A stretch of 64,000 nt of DNA from Paroedura picta (GCF_049243985.1 NC_135382.1:24718990-24782989), one strand, 5' to 3'. Positions 45,945 through 57,770 are shown, counted from the first letter of the stretch. Notes: generated from the letters alone by a model not told the origin. Numbers and translations: made by a program.

Positions 45945-46215
45945 AGGTTCAAGAGGGTGGCAGGTTACAGTGGATAAGCAATAGGGTTGTGAGTGTCCTG
46001 CATTGTATGGGGGGTTGGGCTAGATCAGGGGTAGTCAACCTGTGGTCCTCCAGATGTCCATGGACTACAATTCCCATGAACCCCTGCCAGCATTTGCTGG
46101 CAGGGGCTCATGGGAATTGTAGTCCATGGACATCTGGAGGACCACAGGTTGACTACCCCTGGGCTAGATGACCCAGGAGGTCCCTTCCAACTCTGTTATT
46201 CTATGATTCTAACTC
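45945..46215 (+). mobile_element. CR1 LINE 3' end split by a palindromic MITE
   Basis: GTTCAAGAGGGTGGCAGGTT and GGGTTGGGCTAGAT before the MITE; GACCCAGGAGGTCCCTTCCA and TTCTATGATTCTA after it. The two halves are contiguous CR1 sequence once the MITE and one copy of its duplication are ignored. Confidence 0.85.
46026..46161. mobile_element. Palindromic hAT MITE, 136 bp, nested in CR1
   Basis: Almost perfect palindrome, the same length as the copy at 27224. GGCTAGAT flanks at 46018-46025 and 46162-46169. Confidence 0.95.
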
Positions 46216-46219
46216 TGAA

Positions 46220-47180
46220 TTCACTGGTTGATTTTTAGCTTGTTACTTCCTCTACTAAATCTGTGCAGGGTGAATGTGAAGATAAAATTCAGGAAGGGAG
46301 AACTCTGAGCTGTTCAGGGTGATGGCTGGAAAAAGTGTACCAGGGAGAGGAGAGCCTGTTCAGGAATATATCTGGCCCTTTCCTGCCACTGTCAGCTGTC
46401 AACTGTTGAGTAAAGAAGCTCTTTGATTTGTGGAAGTATAAGGAAAACTGGCACAGATTCACTCTCAGAAAACCCAGGGAAACTGCAAGCACAGAGCAAA
46501 CTGAGTGCTGAAGGAAGGAAAATCAATGCAGAACAAAAAAAGAAAACCCGCCAGACATGTACAGGCAAAGTGAGGTGAAACACTTGGGCATAATAAGCTT
46601 CCGTCAGTAAAAACCTCCCCATATTCTTAGAGTTCCGCACCAAGGCTGCAGGGGGAGCAGGATAACTGAAAAGCAGTATGCATTTTTAAAAATGTTATAC
46701 AATTAAGTCTTTTTAATACGTTCAACAATTTCCAAATTACTTGATTACCTATTTTGAGGTTCAGGATTGATTAAAACCCTAGAAAAGTAGGGGGAAAGAT
46801 TTTCCAAATAAGAGAAAAAGTATCAAAGGGGAATAAAACAAAAGCAGAAAGACTAAAACCCTACACTAGCATATCTGGCCACCTGGCCGGCCTATTGAGT
46901 TGAAATAGCCCAATTCAGGCCCTTCTGATTTGCATCATCTCCGGCCTCAGGCAGAGGCTTTTCCCAGTATCAGTTGCTACCTGAAGATGCAACCTGCAGG
47001 CAGAACATGGGTTCCATCACAAACATATGAGTTTCTTCCATTATATGGGGAAGGGCACCAGCTATGCATTTCCCTTTATGAGGTCAAAAGAGCTAGAAAT
47101 TAATTGCTATTAAAACATCTTTAATACGGGCCTGAAGAACTGGATCCCTCAAGACCAAGGACAGCACTACATCTGGAGGC
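46220..47180. other. Intergenic; partial match to the window's right end
   Basis: 46440-46540 (CAGAAAACCCAGGGAAAC, AGCAAACTGAGTGCTGAAGG) resembles 63920-63990, so it is an unclassified repeat. No exon seen. Confidence 0.4.
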
Positions 47181-47183
47181 CAG

Positions 47184-47318
47184 GGCCCATTCCGCACACA
47201 TAGGATAATGCACTTTCAATGTTCATTGGCAGCTGGATTTTCCTGTGCAGAACAGGAAAATCTACTTCTAAAGTGCATTGAAAGTGCATTCATTATCTAT
47301 CGTGTGCAGAATAGGCCC
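47184..47318. mobile_element. Palindromic MITE (GGCCCATTCCGCACAC family)
   Basis: Left arm GCACACATAGGATAATGCAC, right arm GTGCATTCATTATCTATCG-TGTGC, with the inner arms GGATTTTCCTGT / ACAGGAAAATC. Further copies at 59516-59644 and 30174-30292. Confidence 0.75.
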
Positions 47319-47732
47319 AGGTTTGGTTTTCTGATGAGTCACCAGTAAGCAGAGCAGCATACTGGCCACGCAAACTAATTGAATCAGCCAGATTTCCTAT
47401 GTAGCTCAGGATTAATTTAGAAAACCCTTCACCTGTTCTGGGGTTCCTCCAACCAAGGCTTGACTGAGACCCAATCCTCCAAAGCACAATTCGGAATAAA
47501 CAACCCGTGTTTAACAACCTAAGGAACATTTTGATTGACCTCGGGGAGGGTACTTCCAAACCAACCTTGTTGTACTAGAAATGTATCACATGACTTTGTC
47601 GAGGAGTGACCAACTATTACATCTAAACAAATTATGAAATGAGATCACAAAAGCTCAGGATTACCTGGCCATTTACATGGGCAGCCATGTTTGTCTGTAG
47701 CAGTAAAAAAAGAACAGGTGTTGTGAGTTTCT

Positions 47733-47813
47733 GCAGAGGTGTGGACTAGATGACCCTGGAAAGCAGATGACCCTGGAGATCCCTTCCAACTCTACGATCC
47801 TACGATTCTTTCC
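47733..47813 (+). mobile_element. CR1 3' end fragment
   Basis: GGTGTGGACTAGATGACCCT, CCCTTCCAACTCTACGATCC and a terminal GATTCT. Confidence 0.75.
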
Positions 47814-48409
47814 AGTAGCACCTTAAAGACTAAAAAAATAACGAGGCTGGGTGTGAGCTTTGGGAGCAGATCCTCATGAATGCTCATCCCCTGCCATGAT
47901 ATTTGTTTCGGTCTCTAATGTGTTCCCCGGCTCCTGCCCTTTTCTACTGGTGTCAGCCCAATTATGTTGATGAGTCAACATCTTATACAAGTAGTCATGG
48001 CACCACCTCTTTAGAGCTAAGCCTTATTTAGGTCTTTCTGTCCGACTATATTGATATTTCCTAGCACCATGTTTTATTTACCAAAGGATCTGTGATATTA
48101 CTTTTTGCAAGGAACCGGTTTAGCTTTTGCATTTGGTAAATATTGTCCCAGCCATTAAACTGCCGTTAATCTGACAAAGGACTTGACTGCAGTTGCTTAA
48201 CCTGAGCTGACCTAGTGGTTTTTCAGCAGAGTATATAAATGAGTGGGGTTCTGGTGCTGCTAAAGGCAATCACCCAGATTTGTTTGCTTAAAAGTCTTCG
48301 GCACTGGAGTAACATAATGGTTCTACCACAGTAAACTCAGCCAGTAGCCTGAAGCAAGACAAAGTCCCTTTGGTCGTATTTATTGATTTCACGTTTACTC
48401 CACTTTTCT

Positions 48410-48900
48410 CCTACAAACTTCAACTGCAGTTTGGGAAATTCCTGGAGATTTTGGGGTTTGGAGGGCACGGTTTGGGGAGGGATCCAGCCCCCCAAGCAGT
48501 CATTTTCTCCATGAGAATTGATCATTTGGAGAAAATTAGTAGGGTTGCCAGCCTTCCAGAATGGAAATCTCCCAGAATTGTTTATTTCAAACATTGATTC
48601 CACTTCTCCTAGAGAAAATGGCTGCTCGGGAACACTTTCCAGACATCAACCAGAGGTGATGTCGTCATGTTGTGGAGCTTTTGGGCAAAACTCTATGGTC
48701 GCATTAGCTTCTAACCACAGAGTTTTGCCCAGAAACCAGAGTGTCTCCCCCGACAGTCCCAATGTGCCAACATCACTTCCAGGTAACATTGTGTTAATTT
48801 GCAGCGCTCTTCTAGTTTGAGAGGAGTATGGGGGAAGTTTGAAAGGCCGGGTGAGTCTACGAGACCTAGCAACCCTAGACTGGCTCAAGGGCACCCTTTA
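48410..48900. repeat. Unclassified squamate interspersed repeat
   Basis: GGGAAATTCCTGGAGATTTT, GTAGGGTTGCCAGCC, TAGAGAAAATGGCTGCTCGG. The same family as 40655, apparently two partial copies. Confidence 0.45.
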
Positions 48901-49239
48901 GCTTCCGTGACAGATTCAGACTTGCAGTTCCCAGATCCTAGTCCGACACTGTAGCCACTAGACTACACTGGCTTGCTGTCCTTTGTCGCCATTTTGCATG
49001 AGAAGCAGACCAGTGTGAGTGCAAAATCTCATGGATCTGTGAGGTTTCCTCAGATAGCCTCACGCTGAAATTCTACCTCATGTAGAATATGCGAGATAAT
49101 AACACCAGCCTGCCCTACAGGGCTGTTGTAAGGATCATTGTGCCATGAGAAATGCAGAGTTACCAATTTCAAGGTAAACCTTGGAGTTCCCTTGGAATTA
49201 CACCTGCTCTCCAGACTATAGAGATTCGTTCACGTAGAA

Positions 49240-49327
49240 CAGGGGTAGTCAAACTGCGGCCCTCCAGATGTCCATGGACTACAATTCCCATGAGCCCCTG
49301 CCAGCATTTGCAGTTTGACTACCCCTG
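49240..49327. mobile_element. Short hAT MITE, 8-bp target duplication
   Basis: CAGGGGTAGTCAAACTGCGG ... GCAGTTTGACTACCCCTG; ACGTAGAA at 49232-49239 and 49328-49335. Confidence 0.93.
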
Positions 49328-50239
49328 ACGTAGAAGAAGTGGCAGCATCTGAATGGAGGCCATGCCGTTTAGGAGAAGCAGAAGCCCTCGTGTAACTTCA
49401 CATCCCCACTAAGATCCTCCCTGCCTAATAAACTCTGCCTTTCTCAAACATCACCCCAAGATCTCCAGAAACACTAGAGTTGGTTGCCATACCTTTGTAA
49501 ATACCCTTTCAAGCCAGGGACACAAAGGCTGCTAAACAAAGGCAGTTGCTGCAGTGTATATTGAAGGGCTGATTACATATTGTGTAGGATAATTATGTTA
49601 GTTGAGAATATCCTTCAAGCCCGTGGTAAATTCACAAAGGGCAGAGTGTTCAAGAGTAACTGAAGGCAGTGTTCAGCAGTAGAGATGCAGTGTACATTCT
49701 TATGATTACAACATTCGGTGTGCATGATTATGATTACTGTTATTGTTACGATTATTTGTCCTACCGCTCCACTGAGCAGATTCGGAAGCCGTTCTGCAGC
49801 CTAAGGAGCTTTCTTCTGACTTGGGCTCTCAGAACATCTGGCTCTCCCCTGCTCCATTTGATCCTTAAAACAACATTCCTGTGAGGTAGGCTGTTGAGTC
49901 TGAGCGAGAGTGAGTGGCCCAAGGTCTCCGAACTAGCTTTTGCAGCATAGTTAAGGGTCTAGCACAACATTGGGGTTAGGGAACACAGAGTGGAGGACAT
50001 GCATACACGCCTCAGACTGTCTTCAGTTCTCCCACTCTGAAACGGACGCCTTGTATAGCAATTGACTCCAAACTGGAAATCTGGCCTGATCCAATTTGGG
50101 TGGCTGGCAACCTTGGATGGGTGTGTGTGTGTCTATGTGTGTGTGTGTGTACATGTCCGCATTCATGTGTGTGCTCGTAAAAGCTGTTTGGAAAACAGAG
50201 AAGGGCAGAGCACCGAGAAAGCTTTTGAAAACCGCTTAG

Positions 50240-51070
50240 CTGGGGTTAGCTGCAACATGGTGGGGGACACAGGGCCGTGTTGGTGGGGCACCACAAATCA
50301 GACCCTGGAGACACGGCTGCCTGCTGAAGTAGCATTCATTTCCCTCATGCTTTTGTTTGGCCATTATTTTGGATTTGCCGACTGCCGGGAAGACGATAAT
50401 AGTAAAGAACCGATGACGTTCTAAAACGCCGACAAAGGCGGTTGGTTAATCACTGCAAAATGAGAATTCAGTGTGCGGATCAAGTTGGGCGAAGGAACCG
50501 TTCTAATGGCATCGTTATCTACGTTATCTACGAAATAAATTGAAAAAGCACCGAAAACCTTCCTGGGTGTTGTCGCAGTGTTTACCTCGGAATTTACCAA
50601 CCCTCTCCCAGACCCTCGCCAGAAAGTGCCCTGTCAGGGGCAGAGAAGCAAAACGCACAGCCTGTGCACCCTGCCTTTGTGGCATCTTGCAGGACGTGTC
50701 TCCATGGCGATTGTGGCGCAAGGAAGGCCGTTTGCCACCCTACTGGTTCCATCACGCTCCCCAAGCTCACATGCCATTCAGGTCCCTGCCGAATGAAAAT
50801 CTTGCTTTTAAATATCTGAGGCAAGCCTAGAGATAATGTCGCTGCGGATCACGCTAAACTCTGACCCTTTCAAAACACACCCACAGCCATGCACCAGGAT
50901 ACTTTAGCAGCCCTCTCTGCCAGGAAACAGCTTGATGTTTTGAGCAAAAAAATTGTTGTGATGGCTTTTGAGCCAGTGCAGTGCTTGTCGTCACTGCAAA
51001 ATTAATTAACACCGCAGGCTTCTTTTGGATGGCAGCCGCCATCCCCTTTGTAAACATTTAAAGTCCGTGA
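50240..51070. other. Repeat-poor intergenic block
   Basis: No repeat family of this window recurs here, and CpG dinucleotides are more frequent than in the flanks. No convincing exon was found on either strand. It could hold regulatory sequence; that is inference. Confidence 0.3.
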
Positions 51071-51424
51071 GTATGCGAAATGTTTAGTAGAGAATCTGCG
51101 CGCAAAAAAACTTGTTGCCATAAAGACAGCCCCCACCCTCCAATAATCCTTGCTTCTTAGGGAAGCCTGACCCATGTAGGGTTGCCATCCTCCAGGAGAT
51201 GGCTAGATGGTTATTATAGCAGATCTCCAGGCAACAAAGATCATTTTCCCTGGAGGAAATGGCCACAGTTGGAAGGCGGATTCTATAGGAGTCTCCCCAC
51301 TGAAGCCCCCTCCCTACCCGCAAAATCTCCAGGTGTTCCCCAACCTAACTGGCAATTGTAGACACATTCTTGGAAGGCTCAGGAGATTTGGGGGAGTGGA
51401 CTCGGATGCCGGGATGCCTGCTAG

Positions 51425-51580
51425 TGTGGGCGGTTTGTTTGTAGACAAACTGGAGCCTGTCCAGAGGAGGGCAACAAAGCTGGTGAGGGGTTTGGAAACC
51501 AAGACGTATGAGGAAAGGTTGGGGGAGCTTGGTCTGTTTAGCCTGGAGAGGAGACGACTGAGAGGGGATCTGTGACAATT
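51425..51580 (+). mobile_element. CR1 LINE ORF2 C-terminal fragment
   Basis: Encodes [20 protein letters not shown] and [21 protein letters not shown]-type text, the conserved CR1 reverse transcriptase C-terminus. It is followed by unrelated sequence. Confidence 0.85.
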
Positions 51581-52020
51581 GCTGTTGAGTCTATGTGCAG
51601 TTTTTATCCATCTGCTAAACTTCCCAGCCTTTTTGCAACACTCCAAGATCAAAGGGGTCTTGACAGCCTAACAACATGCAGGAAAGAGGTGCTTTTGTCG
51701 CGAATGCACCAGTTTTGCCTTGGATACTTCCAGGTAGATTGTGGGCCTAAAGAGTTCCCTGTGAAGCACTGGACTCAGATTGTGCCTGCTGTTTCCACCT
51801 TGCATTAATCAATGCATGAACCACAGGAGGGCTTGGATTAAGATGGCTTGGCCGGGTTTTTGTCCCCGACCTTCCAACAGTGCCACAAAATGAACAATTC
51901 AGTCTCATCACAGTTGCCATTCCCTTGCGTTTGTTTTAATTCTTTCAAACCATAACTTTAGAACTTTGTAAACTGCAGGTTTCGTTTCATGATGCAGGGG
52001 GCAATTTTCTTTTTAGAATA
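51580..52020. other. Intergenic, no clear feature
   Basis: No exon or recognised repeat seen. Confidence 0.25.
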
Positions 52021-52025
52021 GCTCA

Positions 52026-52170
52026 ATGAGCCAGGTTGGGGTAGTGGTTAAGAGCCGCGGCCTCTAATCTGGGGGGAGAGGAAGGGAAGGCAAGTGTAAG
52101 CCATGCTGAGACTCCCTTGGGTGGTGAAAAGCGGGATATAAAAGCCTACTCTTCTCCCCCTTCTTCTAAG
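52026..52170 (+). mobile_element. tRNA-derived SINE (gecko-type), internally deleted
   Basis: GTAGTGGTTAAGAGCCGCGG is followed directly by GGGGAGAGGAAGGGAAGGC and GGGATATAAAAGCC; the middle is missing. Confidence 0.75.
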
Positions 52171-52389
52171 TGCTTGGTAGATTCTTCCACACTGGCTGAG
52201 TGGATCAAGAGTCTGGTCACATCTCGGAAATGTTGCAGTGCCACCTAGTGGGGAAAGCTGGCTATGGCCCTCAGGAGAGAAAAGAACCAGCTTGGGGCAG
52301 CTTCCAGCGTTCCACAATGACAACATAATAAAATCAACAACATAATACCATTACGTTGATCTGTAATTTAAACTGTATGATAAAATCAT

Positions 52390-52785
52390 TTAAAAATTTT
52401 AAAGAATCATAGCAGCTATATCGCCAAATGATCTGTTGCGGCGTGTTTTGATCAAACCTAACTTCAGATTCGGGGGGGATCCATGCAGAAAGAGCTCAGT
52501 AGATGTTTGTTCTGTTGTCTCTATGTTCATTGTCTCCAAACGAAAAGCCTGGTGGAGGAGCTCTGGCTTGTAGACCCTGCAGAACTGGCTCACTTCCATC
52601 AGGCCCTTGGGTCCTCCGGGAACTGATTCCACAAGGATGGGGCCAGGGCAGAAAAGACCCTGGCCCTGGTTGAGGATAGACGTACTTCTCTTGGGCCAGG
52701 GATCACCAGTTTGTTGGAACTGGATGATCTTAGTGTAAGATGAACTTGTGGAGACCCAGGTTCAAATCCCTGTGTCATCACAAGA
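52390..52785 (-). mobile_element. L2/CR1-like LINE 3' fragment
   Basis: Minus-strand frame with GPREVRLSSTRARVFSALAP then SLWNQFPEDPRA, the same ORF2 end as 33476. Confidence 0.65.
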
Positions 52786-53388
52786 CTTCAAACAGTGGCC
52801 TTGGACCAATTACTTTCTCAGTCTTGCATACCTCATAGGGCTGTTGTGAGGATAAAATGGAGGAGGGGACAATGGAGCATACCTTGGTAGAGACTGAAGA
52901 TCTCCTGGTACAACTGATCTTCAGGCTACCCGGAGTTGACAGCCTGGGGAGTCAGGAGTAAAGCTCCTTTTCCCCCTTTCCATTCGATGCAACGGATCAT
53001 TAAACTTTATTTTATATGCCTATTATGAAGCATTTAAAAAACAAATGAGCACACTTCCCAGGCAAGAAAAAAATGTACTCCTTAAAGCCCCCAGCCTCTG
53101 TCTCTCCCACTTCTCTGCAGGAATTGATTAGGAATACAGTCAGCTATGCTGGGGCACCAAGTGTGAAAAGGAGCCCTAGAGAATTGCAGGCTGTTTTTGC
53201 AAATAACAAAGCCAAAGAGAATTTGGGAGGGGAAGAACAGCCTGGCTATCAATAAATACTAGCGGGAGGGGAAGCTCCCTGAAGGGCTGAGAAAGAAAAA
53301 TATTTTTACTCTCACCGCTTCTGAAACTCCCCTACCCATCTCCAGACAAGGCTATTGTACAGGTCCAGCTAGGGTTCCCAACCTTCAG

Positions 53389-53872
53389 CATGGTGTAGAG
53401 GTTAAGAGGGACTGCTTCTAATCTGGCGAGCCGGGTTTGATTCCACACTCCTCCACATGCAGCCACCTGGGTGACCTTGGGCTCGCCACAGTACTGATAA
53501 AGCTGTTCTGACTGAGCAGTGATATCAGGGCTCTCTCCTTCGGGTAGAGAAAGGTGGCATATAAGAACCAACTCTTTTTCTTCAGTAATATCAGGGCTCT
53601 CTCATCCTACCTACCTCACAGGGTGTCTGATGTAGGGAGAGGAAAGGGAAGGCCAATGTAAGCCGCTTTGAGACTCCTTCGGGTAGAGAAAGGTGACATA
53701 TAAGAACCAACTCTTCTTCTTCAGTAATATCAGGGCTCTCTCATCCTACCTACCTCACAGGTTGTCTGTTGTGGGCAGGGAAAAGGGAAAATGAATGTAA
53801 GCTGCTTTGAGCCTCCTTCTGGTAGAGAAAAGCAGCATATAAGAACCAACTCTTTTTCTTCTTCTTCTTCCA
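53389..53872 (+). mobile_element. Gecko-type SINE with tandem 3' modules
   Basis: Head GCATGGTGTAGAGGTTAAGA and GGGTTTGATTCC. Then CAGTAATATCAGGGCTCTCT starts at 53583 and again at 53722, a 139-bp period, each unit ending in AAGAACCAACTCTTCTTC. Confidence 0.8.
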
Positions 53873-54239
53873 AGAGGGAACTGGAATTCTCCTAAAATTA
53901 CATCTGCTCTCCAGACTACAGAGATAAGTTCCCTTTGGGGAAAATGCATATTGTTTTCAAAACGATAGTTAAAGACAGTGCATTTATTGTGGGGTAAGAA
54001 CTGCAGCCTCCTCTTCCTCGCCTGGAGTTTTTCCAGCTGCTGCTCTTTCCCCAAACTTCTACAGGAAGGAACAGGGGGAATGTTCTTTCCTATCTGTGGC
54101 CTGAGGGACAAGGGATCACAATCAGGAAAACTGAAGGGGTATTGCCCTTATGTCCTGTGGCCTCATGTCCTGTTGAAGAACAGAAGGATTTCCCAACTGG
54201 GATATTGCTTCTGGAAACTGGATCATCAGATGCAGCATC

Positions 54240-54790
54240 AGAAGACCTTTATTGGCATAAAAAGAAAGATGGCAGGAGAAAAAGAAAGGCATTATAAAGC
54301 ATTAATCGTTCTTCAGTTACGGGACCTCATAGCCAGCTGTACAATCTTGACAACCGAGTCCATAACTTGAGAAACTCTTGTTTCCTCACAGGAAAATGAT
54401 CTTAGCCTCATCATCAAGTCCTTGTTGATTAGAAAAAGTTTATGAGCTACCCACGAAGCACGGCAGAGAACGGACAATAGAAAAACACATGTAGGATGGT
54501 TTCCGTGCAGCCGTAATTACAGGGTCTCTTTTGTAAATCCCCCTTGAAGGAACAGCCTAGGGGAAGAGCATTGAATCTTGCTAGCATAAATGCTCGCTAC
54601 AGTTGAGGGGCTGTTAGGTGATAAAAACATGAAGCAATGGATCCATAGCTTGGCAGAAACCCAAATTCAAGGAAGAACATTTTCCTCTGGCTGTCTCAAT
54701 GAGATTTTGTAATTCCATGTCCAATAATCTACGCATAGAATTCAATTGCCATAAATAAAGAATCTAAGGAGATACCGTGCCTATAGATCT
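54240..54790 (-). mobile_element. LINE ORF2 C-terminal fragment
   Basis: The minus-strand frame reads CNYGCTETILHVFFYCPFSA, the Cys/His finger at the end of many LINE ORF2 proteins, with in-frame stops nearby. The A-rich end is left. Confidence 0.6.
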
Positions 54791-55583
54791 AATCTTTTGC
54801 TCAATACATTTTAGCCACTCAGATAATCAGATGCATTGTGCCCCCCACCCAGAATCCCCCCGCTCCCAGAGTACAGAAAGAAGGTGGATGGGACAGGCTT
54901 TTTCTGCCCCCCTCTCCTCCTTGCTGCCAGATGAAGGGAAAGTGGTGCCTGCCAATCATCTGCCCACCCATAGGGTTACCAGCCTCTAGTTGGAGGATAT
55001 GGCAGGTGTGCCCCCCATTTGACCTCCATTTGACCTCCATTGGGGGAGGGAGCCAAGAACAGAGAATCTTTTCCTTCCTCACCATTGGAAACAATGGAGG
55101 TTAGAAGGGGGGCACCCTCTTTGGGTGCTTGTAGAATTGGGCCCCCAATCATATTGAAACTTGGGGGCCACACTGCGAATTTGGTACCTCCACCTGTAAC
55201 CTCCACCAACACACACACCCCCCCAGACCACAGAATAGATTGAAAGGGCAATTTCCCCATTGACTAATAGTTCCATGGATAATTATGGTGGCAAATCAAT
55301 TTGCCTGAATCCAAGACAGAGAAGGGAATTTCAGGTGCTCCAGATTCAGACCGAATGGATGTGGACTGAATTTGAAACAGTCCAATTGTTTTTTTTTTGT
55401 GTACATGCCTGTTTACTGCCTCTAAAACGGCAGGTTCCTTTTGGACACTCTGATTCGGATCCCGATGTAATGTTCTGTTAACAGAAGAAGAAGAAAAAGA
55501 ACGGGAGCTGTTCCTTTGTACCTCGTTTTTGACTCAACAAAAGATTATCAAAGCAGCTCACAGGACTCTGCCCCATTAAGGAG

Positions 55584-55648
55584 CCAGCAGGGGCTCATGG
55601 GAATTGTAGTCCATGGACATCTGGAGAGCCACAGTTTGGCCACCCCTG
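55584..55648. mobile_element. hAT MITE, right half
   Basis: GCCAGCAGGGGCTCATGGGA ... CAGTTTGGCCACCCCTG; the left arm is absent. Confidence 0.75.
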
Positions 55649-56082
55649 TCCTAGGGGCTGGGTCACTTCCAAAGATATTCAGCCTCAGCAGTGGCCTTCT
55701 TTCCATAGGGAGGTGGATTTTCTGTAGTCTTCCCTGTAGTCACAACAGCGGTGAAAGATCGGATTGTCAACTATCCCGGCAATGGTATCAATTCAAAACA
55801 GAAATCCTAGGAGGCGGTTTCAGCTCTAAGCGGCATTTATTCACGACCAGACGCTGGGTTATTTGATCTTCAAATGGTTTCAGAGAAGCACTCTCATCCC
55901 GCACCTAGAAAGATGGAAGAGAAGAGCCATTTGTCCGCAGAGTCTAGAACATTGCCAGAGGGAAAGAGATTTCCCCCCCACACACACCTTAATCATAGTA
56001 TTTGGACGTAAATCCTTCCCAAATCATCATGCCAAAAGTATAAGTAGCACTGGAGCGTAGGAAACGTTAGGGAAACCTATTG

Positions 56083-56260
56083 CTCGGTGGTAGAACATCT
56101 GCTTGAGGCACAGAAGGTCCCCTTGGTTCAGTCCCCAATATCTACTACCAGCCTGAGGCCCTGGGGAGCTACTGCTGGTTTGAGTGGTCTGATGGTGCTG
56201 TCTGCAATGGACCAAGGGTCTGCTTTGGTATCAGGCTGCTTCAGGTGTCCGCTTATGTTC
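56083..56260 (+). mobile_element. tRNA-derived SINE ('GGTAGAACATCTGC' family)
   Basis: TTGCTCGGTGGTAGAACATC (box A), TGGTTCAGTCCCC (box B), CCCTGGGGAGCTACTGCTGG, GGACCAAGGGTCTG. The most complete copy in the window. Confidence 0.75.
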
Positions 56261-56588
56261 AAGGCATTTACATCTTGTTCTTCATGTTTCACAAACCAGA
56301 GTAAAATCTAAGGTAACTTTTGTGGATCTCTCCTCTTTTAAAATGTAAAACCACACAACCATGTTCAATTACAATAGGTATGTTAGATTGCGTTTATCCC
56401 TTGTTACTTTTCTTTTTCCTTCTCTCCCTACATTCTTGTGATCCCACCGACTGTCCAAACAGATGACTTTCCCCTTATATCTCAACAACAAAAAGGGCGA
56501 CAAAAAGGCAACAACAAATAATAAAAAAAAAGAAAGCTGGAGATTCAGATAACCAGAAAGACATATTGCTGTTTACAAGGAGGCAGAA

Positions 56589-56621
<33 letters not shown>
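56589..56621. repeat. (TG)n microsatellite
   Basis: About 16 TG units followed by a G-rich run. Confidence 0.95.
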
Positions 56622-56622
<1 letters not shown>

Positions 56623-56798
56623 AGGGGGGGGGAATCTAACAAATTCAAGTTGCCGTCAGAATATTAACCATGGCCATCAAGCCAACGCTACATCAGAGCA
56701 GGATTAAACTTAGCTGCATTGCATTGTATCAGGACTTGCTCCTGTTCCAATAAATAACAAGTCAGTTGTATTAAAAAAGGGAGGGGGGAAGAATCCAT

Positions 56799-56933
56799 TT
56801 AATTAAAGTTGCTGTCTTTTAAACATGTAAAGTAACTTTGTTGGACATGGCATCCCAATGAACAGCTGCCTTCCATTAAATGAACAGTCTTGCTCTGGGG
56901 AAGGAATTTTCCCTCCAGATGTAGAAGAAGAAT
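56799..56933 (-). CDS. Candidate last exon of the DPEP-like gene (weak)
   Basis: After acceptor CTGAAG a phase-0 frame of 44 codons runs to TAA. It includes HLEGKFLPQSK and EGSCSLGCHV, faintly like the DPEP2 tail PLEDKFPDEQLSSSCHS. The phase fits exon C, but the similarity is thin and the sequence may be an unrelated repeat. Confidence 0.2.
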   Translation of the reverse strand: MLLLHLEGKFLPQSKTVHLMEGSCSLGCHVQQSYFTCLKDSNFN

Positions 56934-57549
56934 CTTCAGCGAAAGAGAGTCATAGGATCCAACCCCTTATTGCTATCTGCCAAACATTCCGTTCATCTAA
57001 ATTTAGAACTAAATATTTCTCCCAACAAGTTTGCCAAAAGGACACAAACTCAGCATGAACCAACCTATACGCTCTATTATCTACCATCTTTGTCTCCAAC
57101 TCCCCCCACCCCAGGCTCTTCTTGGAAGTCCCATCCCCCAGGAGAGTATTTGGGGCTGCAATAGGAAAGCAGAGACAGGGAATTGGTGCTCTATAGAGAG
57201 AAAACCTGCTGCTCCTGGAAATGTTAGTCAAGATCTGAGCCATTAAGTCTCGTCCTTCTGATCATGCTCATTTTTAAACACCTCGGCTGTATTAAAAGGG
57301 ATATCTGAGGCTATATTGTAAGGTTTCTTTAAGACCGTCCAAAATGCTGCTGTGATTTTCTTGCAAGAATATCCAATGAGCAAAGAGTCACCTGTGTACT
57401 TTGGCAGGATATTACCTTTTCTTGATTGGTCATTTCAGAGCACCAGGTGTGAAGGGCATCACCCATGACTTTTGCTCCTTTTAAAGGACTTGCATTACTC
57501 TTGACCTATTGGCCCATGATAGAGCTCAGATATGCCAGCAGAATTGCTG

Positions 57550-57770
57550 ATATTGGGTTAGATAATTCCTGGAGATTTGGGAGCAATGCTTGGGGAGGGT
57601 GAAGCTTGGGGGAGGTCACCAGGAATGTGGGTCAGTCTAGGACTTGTGTTTCTCCAAAACTCTTTGGTGTACCATAGAGTTCACTCTCTGAAGCTGCAAT
57701 TTTCTCTTGGGGAACTGATCTCTATAGTGCTATTCTGGGAGAACTCTGGGCCCCACCACTCACTGTGAAG
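57550..57770. repeat. Unclassified squamate interspersed repeat
   Basis: TTCCTGGAGATTTGGGAGCA, GTACCATAGAGTTCACTCTC, TCTTGGGGAACTGATCTCTA; same family as 62765. It lies just downstream of DPEP-like exon C. Confidence 0.5.

Noticed and set aside
51207-51575. A host protein gene with [11 protein letters not shown]
   Set aside because: The text is the standard CR1 reverse transcriptase C-terminus, preceded by unrelated repeat sequence.
56950-57243. 97-codon minus-strand ORF near the dipeptidase
   Set aside because: No family resemblance and no link in phase to the dipeptidase exons; treated as chance.
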